Origin: CAYPHY01 sp964410625
Lineage (GTDB): Bacteria > Chloroflexota > Anaerolineae > Promineifilales > Promineifilaceae
Assembly: GCA_964410625.1 (NCBI GenBank)
Contig: CAYPHY010000026.1
Span: 7,178 to 71,177 of the forward strand
Direction of reading: 5' to 3'
Length of the DNA: 64,000 bases
Program-made: the position numbers and the translations under genes
The notes under the pieces: generated by a model
What the model was told of the DNA's origin: nothing
What the model saw: only the letters and a program-made list of their open reading frames with translations
The model's database searches: none
Shown: positions 31,055 to 39,927 of the stretch, piece by piece
How the letters are laid out: each line of letters opens with the position of its first letter
Numbering within the stretch: the stretch's first letter is position 1

Positions 31055-32059
31055 ATGAATGGGAAGTTCGCGGGGAACCGCAAGAAGATTCTGGGGATTC
31101 TCCAGGTCGTATTGAGTCTGGTGCTGCTGGTCTGGTTGGTCGGCCGCGCCGGACTGGAAGAGGTCATCGCCACACTGGTCAGCATTGATCCATTGTGGTA
31201 CTTCCTCGCTTTTCTCCTCTTCCAGCTCAATGTCTTCATCCGCGCCTATCGTTGGTATATCTTGCTGCGGGCGTTGGACGATCGGCCGAGTTACCTCTAC
31301 CTCGTCTACCTCTACTACGTTGGCTTTTTCGCCAACAACTTCATCCCCTCTGGCTTCGGCGGGGATTTGGTGAAAGTGATCACGCTGCGCCAAAGTCATG
31401 GGCATGGGGCGGAAGCGTTGAGTTCGGTGTTGATGGAGCGTGTCACCGGCCTGGTTGGCTCTTCGCTGATCGCGCTGATCGCCCTCATATGGAACCTTTC
31501 CAGCCACACGGCCGAGATTGACCTACCGCCCTTGCTATGGACGATGGTCGCCGTCTTCAGTCTGGGTATCCCGATCCTCTTCTTCGCCGCCCGTTGGCTT
31601 GATCCATTGAGCTTCCTGGCGAGAAGGTGGCCGGCCGTCAGGCGATTGCCCTTCTATGACCGTATCGAACGGCTGGTAAACACCATTCACCGTTATCGCA
31701 AGCGCACCCTGCTTTATTCATTGTTGATCAGCCTGCCTTTTACGCTCAATCTGGTTTTTGTGCAGATCATCACCGCCCACGCGCTGGACATTGATCTCCC
31801 CTTTGCCGTTTTCGCCCTGTTTGTGCCGCTGATTTCTTTGGTCAATTTATTGCCGATAACATTTAACGGCCTGGGACTGCGCGAGGGGACCTACCAGTTC
31901 CTATTTATGCCCATTGGTGTCTCCAGCGCGGGAGCGATTGCCATGTCACTGGCCTTCTACTTCCTGCGCTTCAGCGCCGGACTGCTCGGCGGCCTGTTCT
32001 ATGCCATCCGCAGCGTGACCGGGCTGGTATCGGCACCACGCACGGGCGGTTTATCCTAA
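31055..32059 (+). CDS. lysylphosphatidylglycerol synthase TM-region (UPF0104/AglD-like) membrane protein
   Basis: A 334-residue polytopic protein with about eight helices. Hallmark segments are RAYRWYILLRAL, GFFANNFIPSGFGGDLVKVI (the conserved N-x-x-P-x-x-x-G-D motif) and LLPITFNGLGLREGTYQFLF. The family includes the membrane part of MprF and uncharacterised proteins near glycan genes; the catalytic synthase domain of MprF is absent, so aminoacyl transfer is not expected. It is followed by AlkP-like and DPM1-like genes, suggesting a part in lipid-linked glycan metabolism. It lacks a Shine-Dalgarno. Confidence 0.88.
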   Translation: MNGKFAGNRKKILGILQVVLSLVLLVWLVGRAGLEEVIATLVSIDPLWYFLAFLLFQLNVFIRAYRWYILLRALDDRPSYLYLVYLYYVGFFANNFIPSGFGGDLVKVITLRQSHGHGAEALSSVLMERVTGLVGSSLIALIALIWNLSSHTAEIDLPPLLWTMVAVFSLGIPILFFAARWLDPLSFLARRWPAVRRLPFYDRIERLVNTIHRYRKRTLLYSLLISLPFTLNLVFVQIITAHALDIDLPFAVFALFVPLISLVNLLPITFNGLGLREGTYQFLFMPIGVSSAGAIAMSLAFYFLRFSAGLLGGLFYAIRSVTGLVSAPRTGGLS

Positions 32060-32140
32060 GAATCCATACAATCCATCACGCAAAACACTTGGCGGACATG
32101 TGGTGGACACATGGTTATAAAGAGTAGAAAGTGAGTCTTA

Positions 32141-33802
32141 ATGCTTCGTAAAGTTGCTGTTTTTGGGTTAGATGGGGTGACGTTCGATTTGTTGCGGCCG
32201 TGGATGGACGAAGGCCGCTTGCCCAATCTAGCCCGCCTAATGGCCGCCGGAGCCAGCGGGCCGTTGCGCTCTACCATCCCCCCCGTTTCCGCTTCCGCCT
32301 GGGCCTCCTTTGCCACCGGGACCAATCCCGGCCAACATGGACTGGTGGACTTCACCTATCCCAACCCGGAAGGGTACGACATCCGCGTCACCAATGGGCT
32401 GACCCGTTCCGCCCCGGCATTGTGGGAGATCATCGGCCGCGCCGGAGGAACCAGTGGCATCGTCAGCCTGCCGATGACCTACCCGCCGCAACCACTCAAC
32501 GGCTTCATGCTCTGCTCCTTCCTCACCCCCAGCCCGGAAAGCCAATATACGCAGCCGCCGGAGTTGAAGGAGGAGTTGTTGGCGGCCGTTGGCCCCTATC
32601 CGATGCATATGTCGGAGAAGGGGCGCGGCCAGGACCCGGCCGTCTTTGTCCGTGCCGTGCGCCAGATGGAGATTGACCGCGCCAAGACGGTTAAATATTT
32701 GTTACAGAACAAACCCTGGGACTTATTCATGTATGTCCTGGAGACGACTGACAACCTGCAACATGAAATCTGGCATTTGCTGGACGAGAGTCACCCGCGT
32801 TATGATGCGGAGACGGCCGCCCGCGTCGTTCCAGAAATCCATGACTATTACGCGACAGTTGACCGGCTGTTGGGCGAGATGTTGGCACTGGTTCCCGAAG
32901 AGGCGTTGGTCGTTGTTCTCTCCGACCACGGCTTCGGCCCCTTTCACAAGTTTTTCCACATCAACAACTGGCTGGCAGCCAACGGCTGGTTGGCCTTTCG
33001 CCGTTCGCCACTGAGCTTACTCAAGCGTGCCGCCTTCCGGCTGGGCGTGACGCCGATCAACAGCCTGAAGTGGCTGACGGCGTTGCGGCTGAGTGGGATG
33101 CGCAAGAACGTCAAGCGCGGCCGAGGCGGAAAGCTGTTGCGCCGTGTCTTTCTCTCTTTCAATGACGTTGATTGGTCGCGGACGAAGGCGTTTTCCGTCG
33201 GCAACTTTGGGCAGGTCTATCTTAATGTACAGGGGCAACGGCCGCAAGGAGCCGTCCCCCCTGCGGAGTATGAGGCATTGCGCGAGGAGATTGCGCGGGC
33301 GGCCGTTGCCCTGCGCGACCCCGACGACGGCAGCCAGGTCGTGCCGGTTGTTTATCGTCGTGAAGAGGTGTTTCAAGGCACAAGTGCCGACCGCTTGCCC
33401 GACCTGGTGCTGCACACCGACCGCGCTCGCTATGTCTCCTTCGGCCACGCTGACTTTGGCTCGAACCGCATCATCGAACCCAGCACGGGGCAGACGGGCC
33501 ACCATCACATGGTCGGCATTGTCGGCTTGAAGGGGCCGGACGTTCGCGAGGGGATACAACTGGACGAAGCGAGCCTACTCGACCTCGCGCCGACCATTCT
33601 GCACTATCTAGGTTTACCTGTCCCGGCACATATGGACGGCCGTGTGCTGACCAACGCCTTCACAGATACCTTTAACGCCGAGAATCCAGTGCAGATAGCG
33701 GCCGAGGATAATAACAGCAATGATCGACAGGACGATGTTTACACGGAGGCCGAAGAAGAACTCGTCCTCGCCAAACTACGCGACCTAGGGTATGTGGCAT
33801 AA
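32141..33802 (+). CDS. alkaline phosphatase superfamily phosphohydrolase (type I phosphodiesterase-like)
   Basis: A 553-residue protein. The first metal ligands are in VAVFGLDGVTFDLLRPWMDE; the likely Thr nucleophile is in WASFATGTNPGQHG; DLFMYVLETTDNLQHEIWHL gives further ligands; VVVLSDHGFGPFHKFFHINN supplies the Asp-His pair; and GQTGHHHMVGIVGL the last His. This matches predicted AlkP-superfamily phosphohydrolases/mutases (COG3379-like) common in archaea and Chloroflexota. No signal peptide is seen, so it is probably cytoplasmic. The substrate is unknown; the context suggests phosphosugars or nucleotide-linked compounds. Confidence 0.9.
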   Translation: MLRKVAVFGLDGVTFDLLRPWMDEGRLPNLARLMAAGASGPLRSTIPPVSASAWASFATGTNPGQHGLVDFTYPNPEGYDIRVTNGLTRSAPALWEIIGRAGGTSGIVSLPMTYPPQPLNGFMLCSFLTPSPESQYTQPPELKEELLAAVGPYPMHMSEKGRGQDPAVFVRAVRQMEIDRAKTVKYLLQNKPWDLFMYVLETTDNLQHEIWHLLDESHPRYDAETAARVVPEIHDYYATVDRLLGEMLALVPEEALVVVLSDHGFGPFHKFFHINNWLAANGWLAFRRSPLSLLKRAAFRLGVTPINSLKWLTALRLSGMRKNVKRGRGGKLLRRVFLSFNDVDWSRTKAFSVGNFGQVYLNVQGQRPQGAVPPAEYEALREEIARAAVALRDPDDGSQVVPVVYRREEVFQGTSADRLPDLVLHTDRARYVSFGHADFGSNRIIEPSTGQTGHHHMVGIVGLKGPDVREGIQLDEASLLDLAPTILHYLGLPVPAHMDGRVLTNAFTDTFNAENPVQIAAEDNNSNDRQDDVYTEAEEELVLAKLRDLGYVA

Positions 33803-33805
33803 ATA

Positions 33806-34027
33806 CGGAACGCAGATTTTCGCGGATGAAACACAGATTTTCGCAGATTTCAAAGATAAGGAATAAAGATCAGCGTTAATCTGCGTTGTATCAGCATAAT
33901 CAGCGTAACGCTTTCAGAATGACGGAACGCAGATTTTCGCAGATTTCAAAGATAAGGAATAAAGATCAGCGTTAATCTGCGAGCAATTCTTATTGCCCAT
34001 CCGCGTAATCAGCGTAACACTTTCAGA
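33806..34027. repeat. tandem direct duplication of TCTGCGT-type repeat
   Basis: Positions 33834-33885 and 33930-33981 are identical over 52 bases (period 96). Trailing sequence AATCAGCGTAAC then TTTCAGAATG is also repeated, and the second copy supplies the ATG of the downstream glycosyltransferase. Within each unit AGATTTTCGCAGATTT and AGCGTTAATCTGCG can pair. Confidence 0.9.
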
Positions 34028-35038
34028 ATGAAAGATTTGAGCCTGGTCATTCCGGTTTATAACGAAGAGGAGAACCTGCGGCCGTTGGCGGAGGAGATTC
34101 GCGCGGCGTTGGATGGCGAGGGGCTGGACTATGAAGTCATTCTGATTGATGACGGCAGCAGCGACAACAGTTTCGAGATCATGCGGGAGCTACACGCGGC
34201 CGATCATCGCATCGTCGCCATTCAGTTCCGGCGCAATCATGGGCAGACGGCCGCCTTCGCCGCCGGATTCGACAACGCTTGCGGCCGGGTAATTGTCACG
34301 TTGGACGCCGACCGGCAAAACGACCCGGCCGACATCCCCAAGCTATTGGCTGAACTAGAAAAGGGGTACGATGTGGTCAACGGCTGGCGCATGAACCGCC
34401 AGGACGGCTTTCTCTTCCGCAAGTTACCCTCCTACTTTGCCAACCGGCTGATTGCCCGGCTGAGTGGCGTGCGGCTACGAGACCGCGGTTGCTCGCTCCG
34501 CGCCTTTCGCGCCGAAGTGGTACGCGAGTTGCAACTCTATGGCGAGATGCACCGCTTCATCCCCGAAATGGTCAACTTCGCCGGATTCTCCATGGCCGAA
34601 GTGCCGGTCAACCACCGGCCGCGCGTCGCCGGAACCTCGAAATATGGCCTCTCGCGCACTTTTCGCGTCATCCTCGACCTGTTTACGGTCCTCTTTTTGC
34701 GCCAATATAGCGACCGGCCGATGCAGTTGTTCGGCCGCGTCGGAATCATCCTCGGCGGCCTGGGCGGGCTAATCGGCCTTTACCTGGCGGGGATCAAGAT
34801 TTGGGCGGGGATTGTCGGCGGCTGGGCGGGGTTCCAGGCGACGGAGATTGGCGATCGGCCGTTGCTCCTGCTGGCGGTGCTGCTGGTCATTCTCGGCGTG
34901 CAGTTCCTGGTGATGGGCCTGATTGCGGAACTAATCGTCCGCACCTATTACGAGACCCAAAACAAGCGCGTCTATGCGATTAAGGAGATTTTGCGCGAAC
35001 CAATTGTTGGCGCTTCCGTTCCAGATGCCAACAACTAG
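34028..35038 (+). CDS. DPM1/GtrB-like family 2 glycosyltransferase with two C-terminal membrane helices
   Basis: A 336-residue protein. GT-A motifs: LSLVIPVYNEEENLRPLAEE, VILIDDGSSDNSFEIM, RNHGQTAAFAAGFDNA, VIVTLDADRQNDPADI (DAD) and GCSLRAFRAEVV. Two hydrophobic helices lie near residues 238-262 and 280-305. Such enzymes charge polyprenyl phosphate with a sugar from a nucleotide donor on the cytoplasmic face, supplying the GT-C enzymes encoded at 10.8-17.6 kb by inference. The start codon lies in repeat DNA and lacks a Shine-Dalgarno. Confidence 0.92.
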   Translation: MKDLSLVIPVYNEEENLRPLAEEIRAALDGEGLDYEVILIDDGSSDNSFEIMRELHAADHRIVAIQFRRNHGQTAAFAAGFDNACGRVIVTLDADRQNDPADIPKLLAELEKGYDVVNGWRMNRQDGFLFRKLPSYFANRLIARLSGVRLRDRGCSLRAFRAEVVRELQLYGEMHRFIPEMVNFAGFSMAEVPVNHRPRVAGTSKYGLSRTFRVILDLFTVLFLRQYSDRPMQLFGRVGIILGGLGGLIGLYLAGIKIWAGIVGGWAGFQATEIGDRPLLLLAVLLVILGVQFLVMGLIAELIVRTYYETQNKRVYAIKEILREPIVGASVPDANN

Positions 35039-35062
35039 ATGCAAGCAACTAAAATAAATGTG

Positions 35063-36220
35063 TTAACTTTCTACTCGCAAAACATGCGTCACGGCCGTTG
35101 CCCCATTACTCCCTAAATTCTGGGCCATGCCAATCCGGGCATCGGCTACCTGCGCATCTCCCGCTTTACCGCGTAGTTGCTGGACAACTTCAACGATTTG
35201 ATAGATGCCGGTCGCCCCGATGGGGTTGCCGCGGGCTTTCAGGCCGCCGAAGGTGCTGATCGGGATACGGCCGTCCCGCCCAATCGCCCCATCCCGCGCC
35301 AACTGCCAGCCCGTTCCCGGCTCGGCAAAACCGGCCGCTTCCAGGGAAAGGGCAGCCATGATGGTGTAGGAGTCGTGGAGTTCAAAGAGGTCAATGTCGT
35401 TGGTTGTTACGCCCGCCGCTTCCAATGCTTTGCGAGCGCTTTTTTCGGCCGCGCGGAGCCAGAGCGGGTTCTTGCGGTCGTGGAGGGCGAGGGTGTCAGT
35501 TGCCAGGGCAGAACCGGCGATATGCACCGGTTGGGCAACCATGTCCAGGGCACGTTCGCGGCTGGTGACGATCACCGCCGCCGCGCCATCACCCAACGGC
35601 GCTTCGTCAAAGAGGCTGACCGGCTCGGCGACCATCGTCGCCGCCGTAAAAGATTCCGGCCGCAGACGATTGCGAAACATGGCGCGGGGGTTGGCGGCCG
35701 CGTTGGCATGGGCGTTGACGCTGAACCCGGCAAAGTCGGCCAGTTCAACGCCGTATTCGTGCATATAACGACGCATGATTAACGCCCCCATCCCGGCGGC
35801 CGTCAGCCCATGAATCGCTTCATAATCAGCATCCAGCGCCGTGGCCATGGCCGCCACCACAGGGGAGCCGGATTCATCGGTCACTTTTTCAACACCGACG
35901 ACCAGCGCGGTTTCAACAAGACCGCTTTCCACAGCCAGCACCGCCTGGCGCAAGGCGGCACCACCAGAAGCGTCGGCCGCTTCCACCGTCACCGCCTCAA
36001 TACCGCGCATTCCGGCAAAGTCGGCCACCAGCGCACCGAGATGATTCTGGTTGCTCAACTGCCCGGCCAGCATATTGCCGACATAGATGGCGTCTACTTT
36101 GGTGATGTGGGCATCATCCAACGCCGCTTCAATCGCATACCACGCCAAGTGGCGAATGGACGTATTCCAATGCTCGCGGACATCCGTTTGTCCGCTACCG
36201 ATAATTGATACGTTTGTCAT
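35063..36220 (-). CDS. thiolase-family protein of the mevalonate cluster, lacking the catalytic Cys and His
   Basis: About 385 residues resembling the archaeal-type acetyl-CoA C-acetyltransferase encoded with HMG-CoA synthase (SIIGSGQTDVREHW...IYVGNMLAGQLSNQNHL...LFDEAPLGDGAAAVIV...SGLKA-like GGLKARG). Where thiolases have the nucleophilic Cys (A-C-A-S), this gene reads EAADASGGAALRQ, with Asp at about residue 83. Where they have G-H-P-x-G-A-T-G, it reads GNPIGATG, with Asn at about 332. It may be an inactive scaffold or a divergent subfamily. The ATG at 36220 is chosen; the open frame upstream is 8-mer repeat. Downstream of HMG-CoA synthase and reductase genes. Confidence 0.85.
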   Translation of the reverse strand: MTNVSIIGSGQTDVREHWNTSIRHLAWYAIEAALDDAHITKVDAIYVGNMLAGQLSNQNHLGALVADFAGMRGIEAVTVEAADASGGAALRQAVLAVESGLVETALVVGVEKVTDESGSPVVAAMATALDADYEAIHGLTAAGMGALIMRRYMHEYGVELADFAGFSVNAHANAAANPRAMFRNRLRPESFTAATMVAEPVSLFDEAPLGDGAAAVIVTSRERALDMVAQPVHIAGSALATDTLALHDRKNPLWLRAAEKSARKALEAAGVTTNDIDLFELHDSYTIMAALSLEAAGFAEPGTGWQLARDGAIGRDGRIPISTFGGLKARGNPIGATGIYQIVEVVQQLRGKAGDAQVADARIGMAQNLGSNGATAVTHVLRVES

Positions 36221-36295
36221 GGGAGTGTATGTGTGTATTAGTGTATTCGTGTATTGGTACATTAACGAATACACCAATACACCATTATACCTTAT
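36221..36295. repeat. 8-mer GTATTGGT repeat, inverted pair
   Basis: GTGTGTATTAGTGTATTCGT and its complement ACGAATACACCAATACACCA form a hairpin between the thiolase and HMG-CoA synthase genes. Confidence 0.85.
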
Positions 36296-36302
36296 GCTTA
36301 TC

Positions 36303-37379
36303 TTATGTTAGTTTGAGTTTATCGCGGAAGCGGGTGTAGGTGGCGTAGTCTATCGGAGTGCGACGGCCGATATAGGTCTCCGTGCTCGTCGCCCGGCCAC
36401 GCACTTCGGCGAGGCGGTCGGTGGTCACGATGTCGAAGGCGTCAGAACCCGCGCCGGAACCGTAGCTGACCATCAGGATACGGTCGCCCGGTTCGGCCAC
36501 ATCAAGGATGGCGGTCAGGCCAATCATCGTCGAGCCGGAGTAGGTATTGCCGATGCGCGGGCTGAGCAGACCAGGCTCAATTTGGGCATTGGAAAAGCCG
36601 AGCATCTTCGCCGCCCGTTGCGGGAATTTGGCATTGGGTTGGTGGAAGACCGCCCATTGGTAATCGGCCGCCGTCCGCCCCACCATCTCCATCAACGCCT
36701 CGGCCGCGCCGGTGACATGCTTAAAGTAAGCCGGTTCGCCGGTGAAGCGGTCGCCGTGTGAAGGATAATTGGCATGTTCGCGCCGCCAGAAGTCGGGGGT
36801 GTCGGTCACGTAGGAGTAGGAGCCTTCGATGAGCGCCACGGCTTCTTCCGCTGGGCCGATGAGCAGGGCTGCGCCACCGGCCGCGGCCGTATATTCCAGC
36901 GCATCCCCCGGCCGTCCCTGGGCGGTGTCCATGCCGATGCTCAACGCATAGCGAGCCATGCCGGAACCGACAAAGCCCATCGCCGCCTGCATCGCTTCGG
37001 TTCCTGCCTTACAGGCAAACTCCCAATCGGCCGCTTGCGTGTTTGGCACCGCGCCAATCGCTTCGGCGACAATGGTGCTGGTCGGCTTGACCGCATAGGG
37101 ATGGCTCTCGCTGCCGACCCAGACGGCACGAATCTCGCGCGGGTCAATCTGGGCGCGGAGCATGGCGTCACGCGCCGCCTCAATAGACATCGTCACCACA
37201 TCCTCATCCAGTCCATTGACTGCTTTCTCTTTCACCGGTGTGCCGCCGGTCCCGCCAGTCCACATGCGGGAAATCTCTTCCCCCGGCAACCGGTAACGCG
37301 GCACATAAGCCCCATAGCCGACAATCCCCACTGGCCGGTCAGGGCGCATTAAACCATTGTTGGGTGTGTTGTTATTCAC
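36303..37379 (-). CDS. hydroxymethylglutaryl-CoA synthase (archaeal type)
   Basis: A 358-residue protein from a GTG with AGAGAGGT nearby (an ATG ten codons in is an alternative). It starts PVGIVGYGAYVPRYRLP. The nucleophilic Cys is in WEFACKAGTEAMQAAMG, the catalytic His in WAVFHQPNAKFPQRA, and GNTYSGSTMIGLTAILD is the C-terminal signature. It condenses acetyl-CoA with acetoacetyl-CoA to HMG-CoA, the committed precursor of mevalonate. It lies between HMG-CoA reductase and the thiolase-like gene in one direction, probably an operon interrupted by repeat arrays. The DUF35 partner common in archaea is not seen nearby. Confidence 0.94.
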   Translation of the reverse strand: MNNNTPNNGLMRPDRPVGIVGYGAYVPRYRLPGEEISRMWTGGTGGTPVKEKAVNGLDEDVVTMSIEAARDAMLRAQIDPREIRAVWVGSESHPYAVKPTSTIVAEAIGAVPNTQAADWEFACKAGTEAMQAAMGFVGSGMARYALSIGMDTAQGRPGDALEYTAAAGGAALLIGPAEEAVALIEGSYSYVTDTPDFWRREHANYPSHGDRFTGEPAYFKHVTGAAEALMEMVGRTAADYQWAVFHQPNAKFPQRAAKMLGFSNAQIEPGLLSPRIGNTYSGSTMIGLTAILDVAEPGDRILMVSYGSGAGSDAFDIVTTDRLAEVRGRATSTETYIGRRTPIDYATYTRFRDKLKLT

Positions 37380-37395
37380 TCTTACCTCTCTCTAA

Positions 37396-37472
37396 AGCAG
37401 AGACTAGGAGACTAAGAGATTGGGAGACTTTCTCGCTGATAATCTCCCAGTCTCCTAGTCTCTTAGTCTGTT
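37396..37472. repeat. 7-mer GGAGACT repeat hairpin
   Basis: AGAGACTAGGAGACTAAGAG pairs with CTCCCAGTCTCCTAGTCTCT across a short loop, between HMG-CoA reductase and HMG-CoA synthase. Confidence 0.85.
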
Positions 37473-38819
37473 TTATCTGCCGTTCGCCAACAGTTCCACC
37501 GCCCGATCCACGCGAATGTTGCGCTCGGCGACGAGTTGATCGGCGATGGCCTGCACTTCTGTTTCGTGTGCCCCAGCGGCCAGGGCGACCTGCCGCGCAT
37601 GGAGGCGCATATGGCCTTGTTGGATGCCCACCGTCGCCAGGGCTTTGATCGCCGCCAGGTTTTGCGCCAGGCCAACGGCCGCCATCACCTGTGCCAGCTC
37701 CCCGGCCGACGATACATTCAATATCTTCATCGCCACTCGTGCCGTCGGATGGGCTTTGGTCGCTCCGCCGACGATACCGACGGCCAACGGCAGTGTCAAT
37801 TCGCCGTAGAGATCGCCATTGGCGTCTACGTGCCAGTCAGTCAGGGCGGTGTAACGGCCGTTCCGCGCCGCATAGGCGTGCGCCCCCGCCTCCACTGCTC
37901 GCCAATCGTTGCCGGTGGCGATACAGACGGCATCAATGCCGTTCATAATCCCTTTGTTGTGCGTCGTTGCCCGGTAAGGGTCTACAACGGCAAAGGCGTT
38001 GGCCTCTTCCACTAATTGCGCCACTTCCTCCCCCGGTATCCCCGGCAGCTTCAGGCTCTCGGCCGGAATGGTGCAACGAGCCGTCGCCGTTCGTTGGTCA
38101 CTCAGGTTGGAGAGGATACGCAAGTGGGTACGGCCGCCGGTCAATTCGGCGATCAACGGCGCAAGGGCTTCCACAGCGGTGTTGATCGCGTTTGCCCCCA
38201 TCGCATCGCGGGTGTCGTAAAGCAGATGGACAACCAGCATCGGGCCAACGGAGGAATCGGGAAAGGTGCGAACCTCCACTCCCTTCGCGCCCCCACCACG
38301 CTTGACGATGTTCTGGCTGCACGCATTGGCGACGGCCATTAGCCGTTGTTCATTGGCCTGCAATGCCAGCGTGGCCTGATGGAGATCAGGCACGTCCAAC
38401 ACCTGCACCTGGCCGATCATCACCGGCTCTGATGCCTCAGTTTGGAAGCCGCCGCCGTCACGGATAAGCTTGGCTGAATAGCTAACGGCCGCCAGCACGC
38501 TTGGTTCTTCCACCGACATAGGGATCAGGTAGTCGCGGCCGTTGATTAAAAAGTTGGCGGCAATGCCCAATGGCAGCGAATATGTCCCCACCGCATTTTC
38601 GATCATCACATCCGCCTGTGCCGGTTGCAGCCCTTCACCGGCCAGGATCGCCTGTTCATGCGGCTCCAGCCCCGCCCACTCCGCTACCCACGCTGCGCGT
38701 TCGCGCAGGGACAATTTGTAGAAACCGGGAAGGCGGGAGCTTTTGTTAGTTACTGGTGTATTGGTTACTCGTGTATTCGTTATTGCTTTATCGGTTATTA
38801 GTGTATTGACTAACGCCAT
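37473..38819 (-). CDS. hydroxymethylglutaryl-CoA reductase, class II
   Basis: A 448-residue protein of the short, soluble class II type. Motifs: ENAVGTYSLPLGIAANFLIN (catalytic Glu), MSVEEPSVLAAVSYSAKLI, DAMGANAINTAVE, THNKGIMNGIDAV (catalytic Lys), and QQGHMRLHARQVALAAG (C-terminal His). It reduces HMG-CoA to mevalonate with NAD(P)H. Residues 3-25 (VNTLITDKAITNTRVTNTPV onward) are encoded by GTATTGGT-type 8-mer repeats; homologues normally begin around SSRLPGFYKLS. No start codon exists between the repeat and that point, so the repeat-derived N-terminus seems to be translated. Confidence 0.94.
   Translation of the reverse strand: MALVNTLITDKAITNTRVTNTPVTNKSSRLPGFYKLSLRERAAWVAEWAGLEPHEQAILAGEGLQPAQADVMIENAVGTYSLPLGIAANFLINGRDYLIPMSVEEPSVLAAVSYSAKLIRDGGGFQTEASEPVMIGQVQVLDVPDLHQATLALQANEQRLMAVANACSQNIVKRGGGAKGVEVRTFPDSSVGPMLVVHLLYDTRDAMGANAINTAVEALAPLIAELTGGRTHLRILSNLSDQRTATARCTIPAESLKLPGIPGEEVAQLVEEANAFAVVDPYRATTHNKGIMNGIDAVCIATGNDWRAVEAGAHAYAARNGRYTALTDWHVDANGDLYGELTLPLAVGIVGGATKAHPTARVAMKILNVSSAGELAQVMAAVGLAQNLAAIKALATVGIQQGHMRLHARQVALAAGAHETEVQAIADQLVAERNIRVDRAVELLANGR
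38748..38815. repeat. 8-mer GTATTGGT repeat at the 5' end of the HMG-CoA reductase gene
   Basis: TACTGGTGTATTGGTTACTC and GTGTATTCGTTATTGCTTTA lie inside the coding region just after the start codon, on an 8-base period. Confidence 0.85.
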
Positions 38820-39069
38820 TTAATCTTCAACCTCAATTGTGCCTCACACACATCTACCAGAGGGGACTATACACACGGATTCCTGTCAAAATCTACCGAA
38901 CTACTACAACGGATAGGGAAACCAGCGGATGAAGCGAGATTTAGGAGGGATAGAGAGATACAGAACAATCAATCCGTTTATTTCTTTATCTGTTGTAGCC
39001 ATCGCCGTTATTGTTCATTGTCAATTGTTCGTTTGCCGTGTACGATAGAGTGCAAAGTGGATTCGGCCG
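38820..39069. other. intergenic region between divergent genes
   Basis: About 250 bases separating the mevalonate cluster from the coiled-coil protein gene. It must contain promoters both ways. A CATTGTCAATTGTTC repeat remnant is at about 39012-39030. No convincing promoter boxes were identified. Confidence 0.4.
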
Positions 39070-39771
39070 ATGCGATCATTTAGAACGTCCGCCATCATCT
39101 TGACCTTATTCATGCTGCTGCTGGTAGCGGCGGCCGCCTTTGTCTTTTTGTTGCAAGGGGATTTGCGCTTGCGTAACCAGGTGTTGGAATCGCAGCGGGA
39201 AGCTGATCGGTTGCGCCAATCGCAAGCGCAAACAGAGCTGCTGTTGGGCGCGGCCGAAGCGACCCGCGACGCCTCTTTCGCAGCGCTGGCAACGGCCGAA
39301 AACAATGTCTTGCTACTGGATGGGGAGTTGGTGGAAAGCGCACAGGAACTTAACGACATGGAGACGCGGGTGGCGGAGTTGGAAGCACAACTTTCGACGG
39401 CCGAGGCCGACTTTACCGCCTTACAAGAAAGCGCCCAAAACCAACCGCCGGTCGTCGCCATCGTTGACCCGCAGGAAGGGGAGACCCTGCAAGCTGGTCA
39501 ATCCGTGGGGATCACGGTTGTCGCCAGCGACAGCAATGGCCTGGAGCAATTGCAAATCCTGGTTGATGGTGATGTCCACGTTAGTTACACCGACATCGGC
39601 GGCGAAACGCTCTACACGCGCACCACTTCCTGGACTGTGCCGGGCGAACCGGGGGAATATACGATTGCCGCCGAAGCCATAAATAGTAATGAGAACACCA
39701 GCGAGACATCGATCACCGTTGTTGTCGCTGCGGCCGCCACCGCCACGCCAACGGTCACTCCTACCCCCTAG
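39070..39771 (+). CDS. membrane-anchored coiled-coil protein with Ig-like domain
   Basis: A 233-residue protein. One N-terminal membrane segment (about 8-30), then a coiled coil (about 32-120: LRLRNQVLESQREADRLRQS through TRVAELEAQLSTAEADFTAL), then an Ig-like/cadherin-like domain (about 128-215: QPPVVAIVDPQEGETLQAGQ, VASDSNGLEQLQILVDGD, EPGEYTIAAEAINSN), and a Thr/Pro-rich tail. The domain is probably outside the cell, presented on the coiled-coil stalk. Function unknown. It ends just before an 8-mer repeat hairpin. Confidence 0.75.
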   Translation: MRSFRTSAIILTLFMLLLVAAAAFVFLLQGDLRLRNQVLESQREADRLRQSQAQTELLLGAAEATRDASFAALATAENNVLLLDGELVESAQELNDMETRVAELEAQLSTAEADFTALQESAQNQPPVVAIVDPQEGETLQAGQSVGITVVASDSNGLEQLQILVDGDVHVSYTDIGGETLYTRTTSWTVPGEPGEYTIAAEAINSNENTSETSITVVVAAAATATPTVTPTP

Positions 39772-39811
39772 CAAACGACCATAAACAATTCAGTTATATT
39801 CAACACAAATA

Positions 39812-39897
39812 TTTAACGCAGAGGCGCAGAGAAACAGAGCCGCAGAGTTTTTTCATTATCTCTGCGGCTCTGCTCCTCTGTGCTTCTGCGTTTTTTA
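39812..39897. repeat. 8-mer GCAGAGGC repeat hairpin
   Basis: TTTAACGCAGAGGCGCAGAG and CAGAGCCGCAGAG pair with CTCTGCGGCTCTGCTCCTCT and TGCTTCTGCGTTTTTTAA. The same family is inserted in frame in the glycosyltransferase genes at 14.2-17.1 kb. The TTTTTT end could let it act as a terminator for the gene at 39070. Confidence 0.85.
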
Positions 39898-39927
39898 AGA
39901 ATACACTTAACTCAATTCTGGCAGGTT

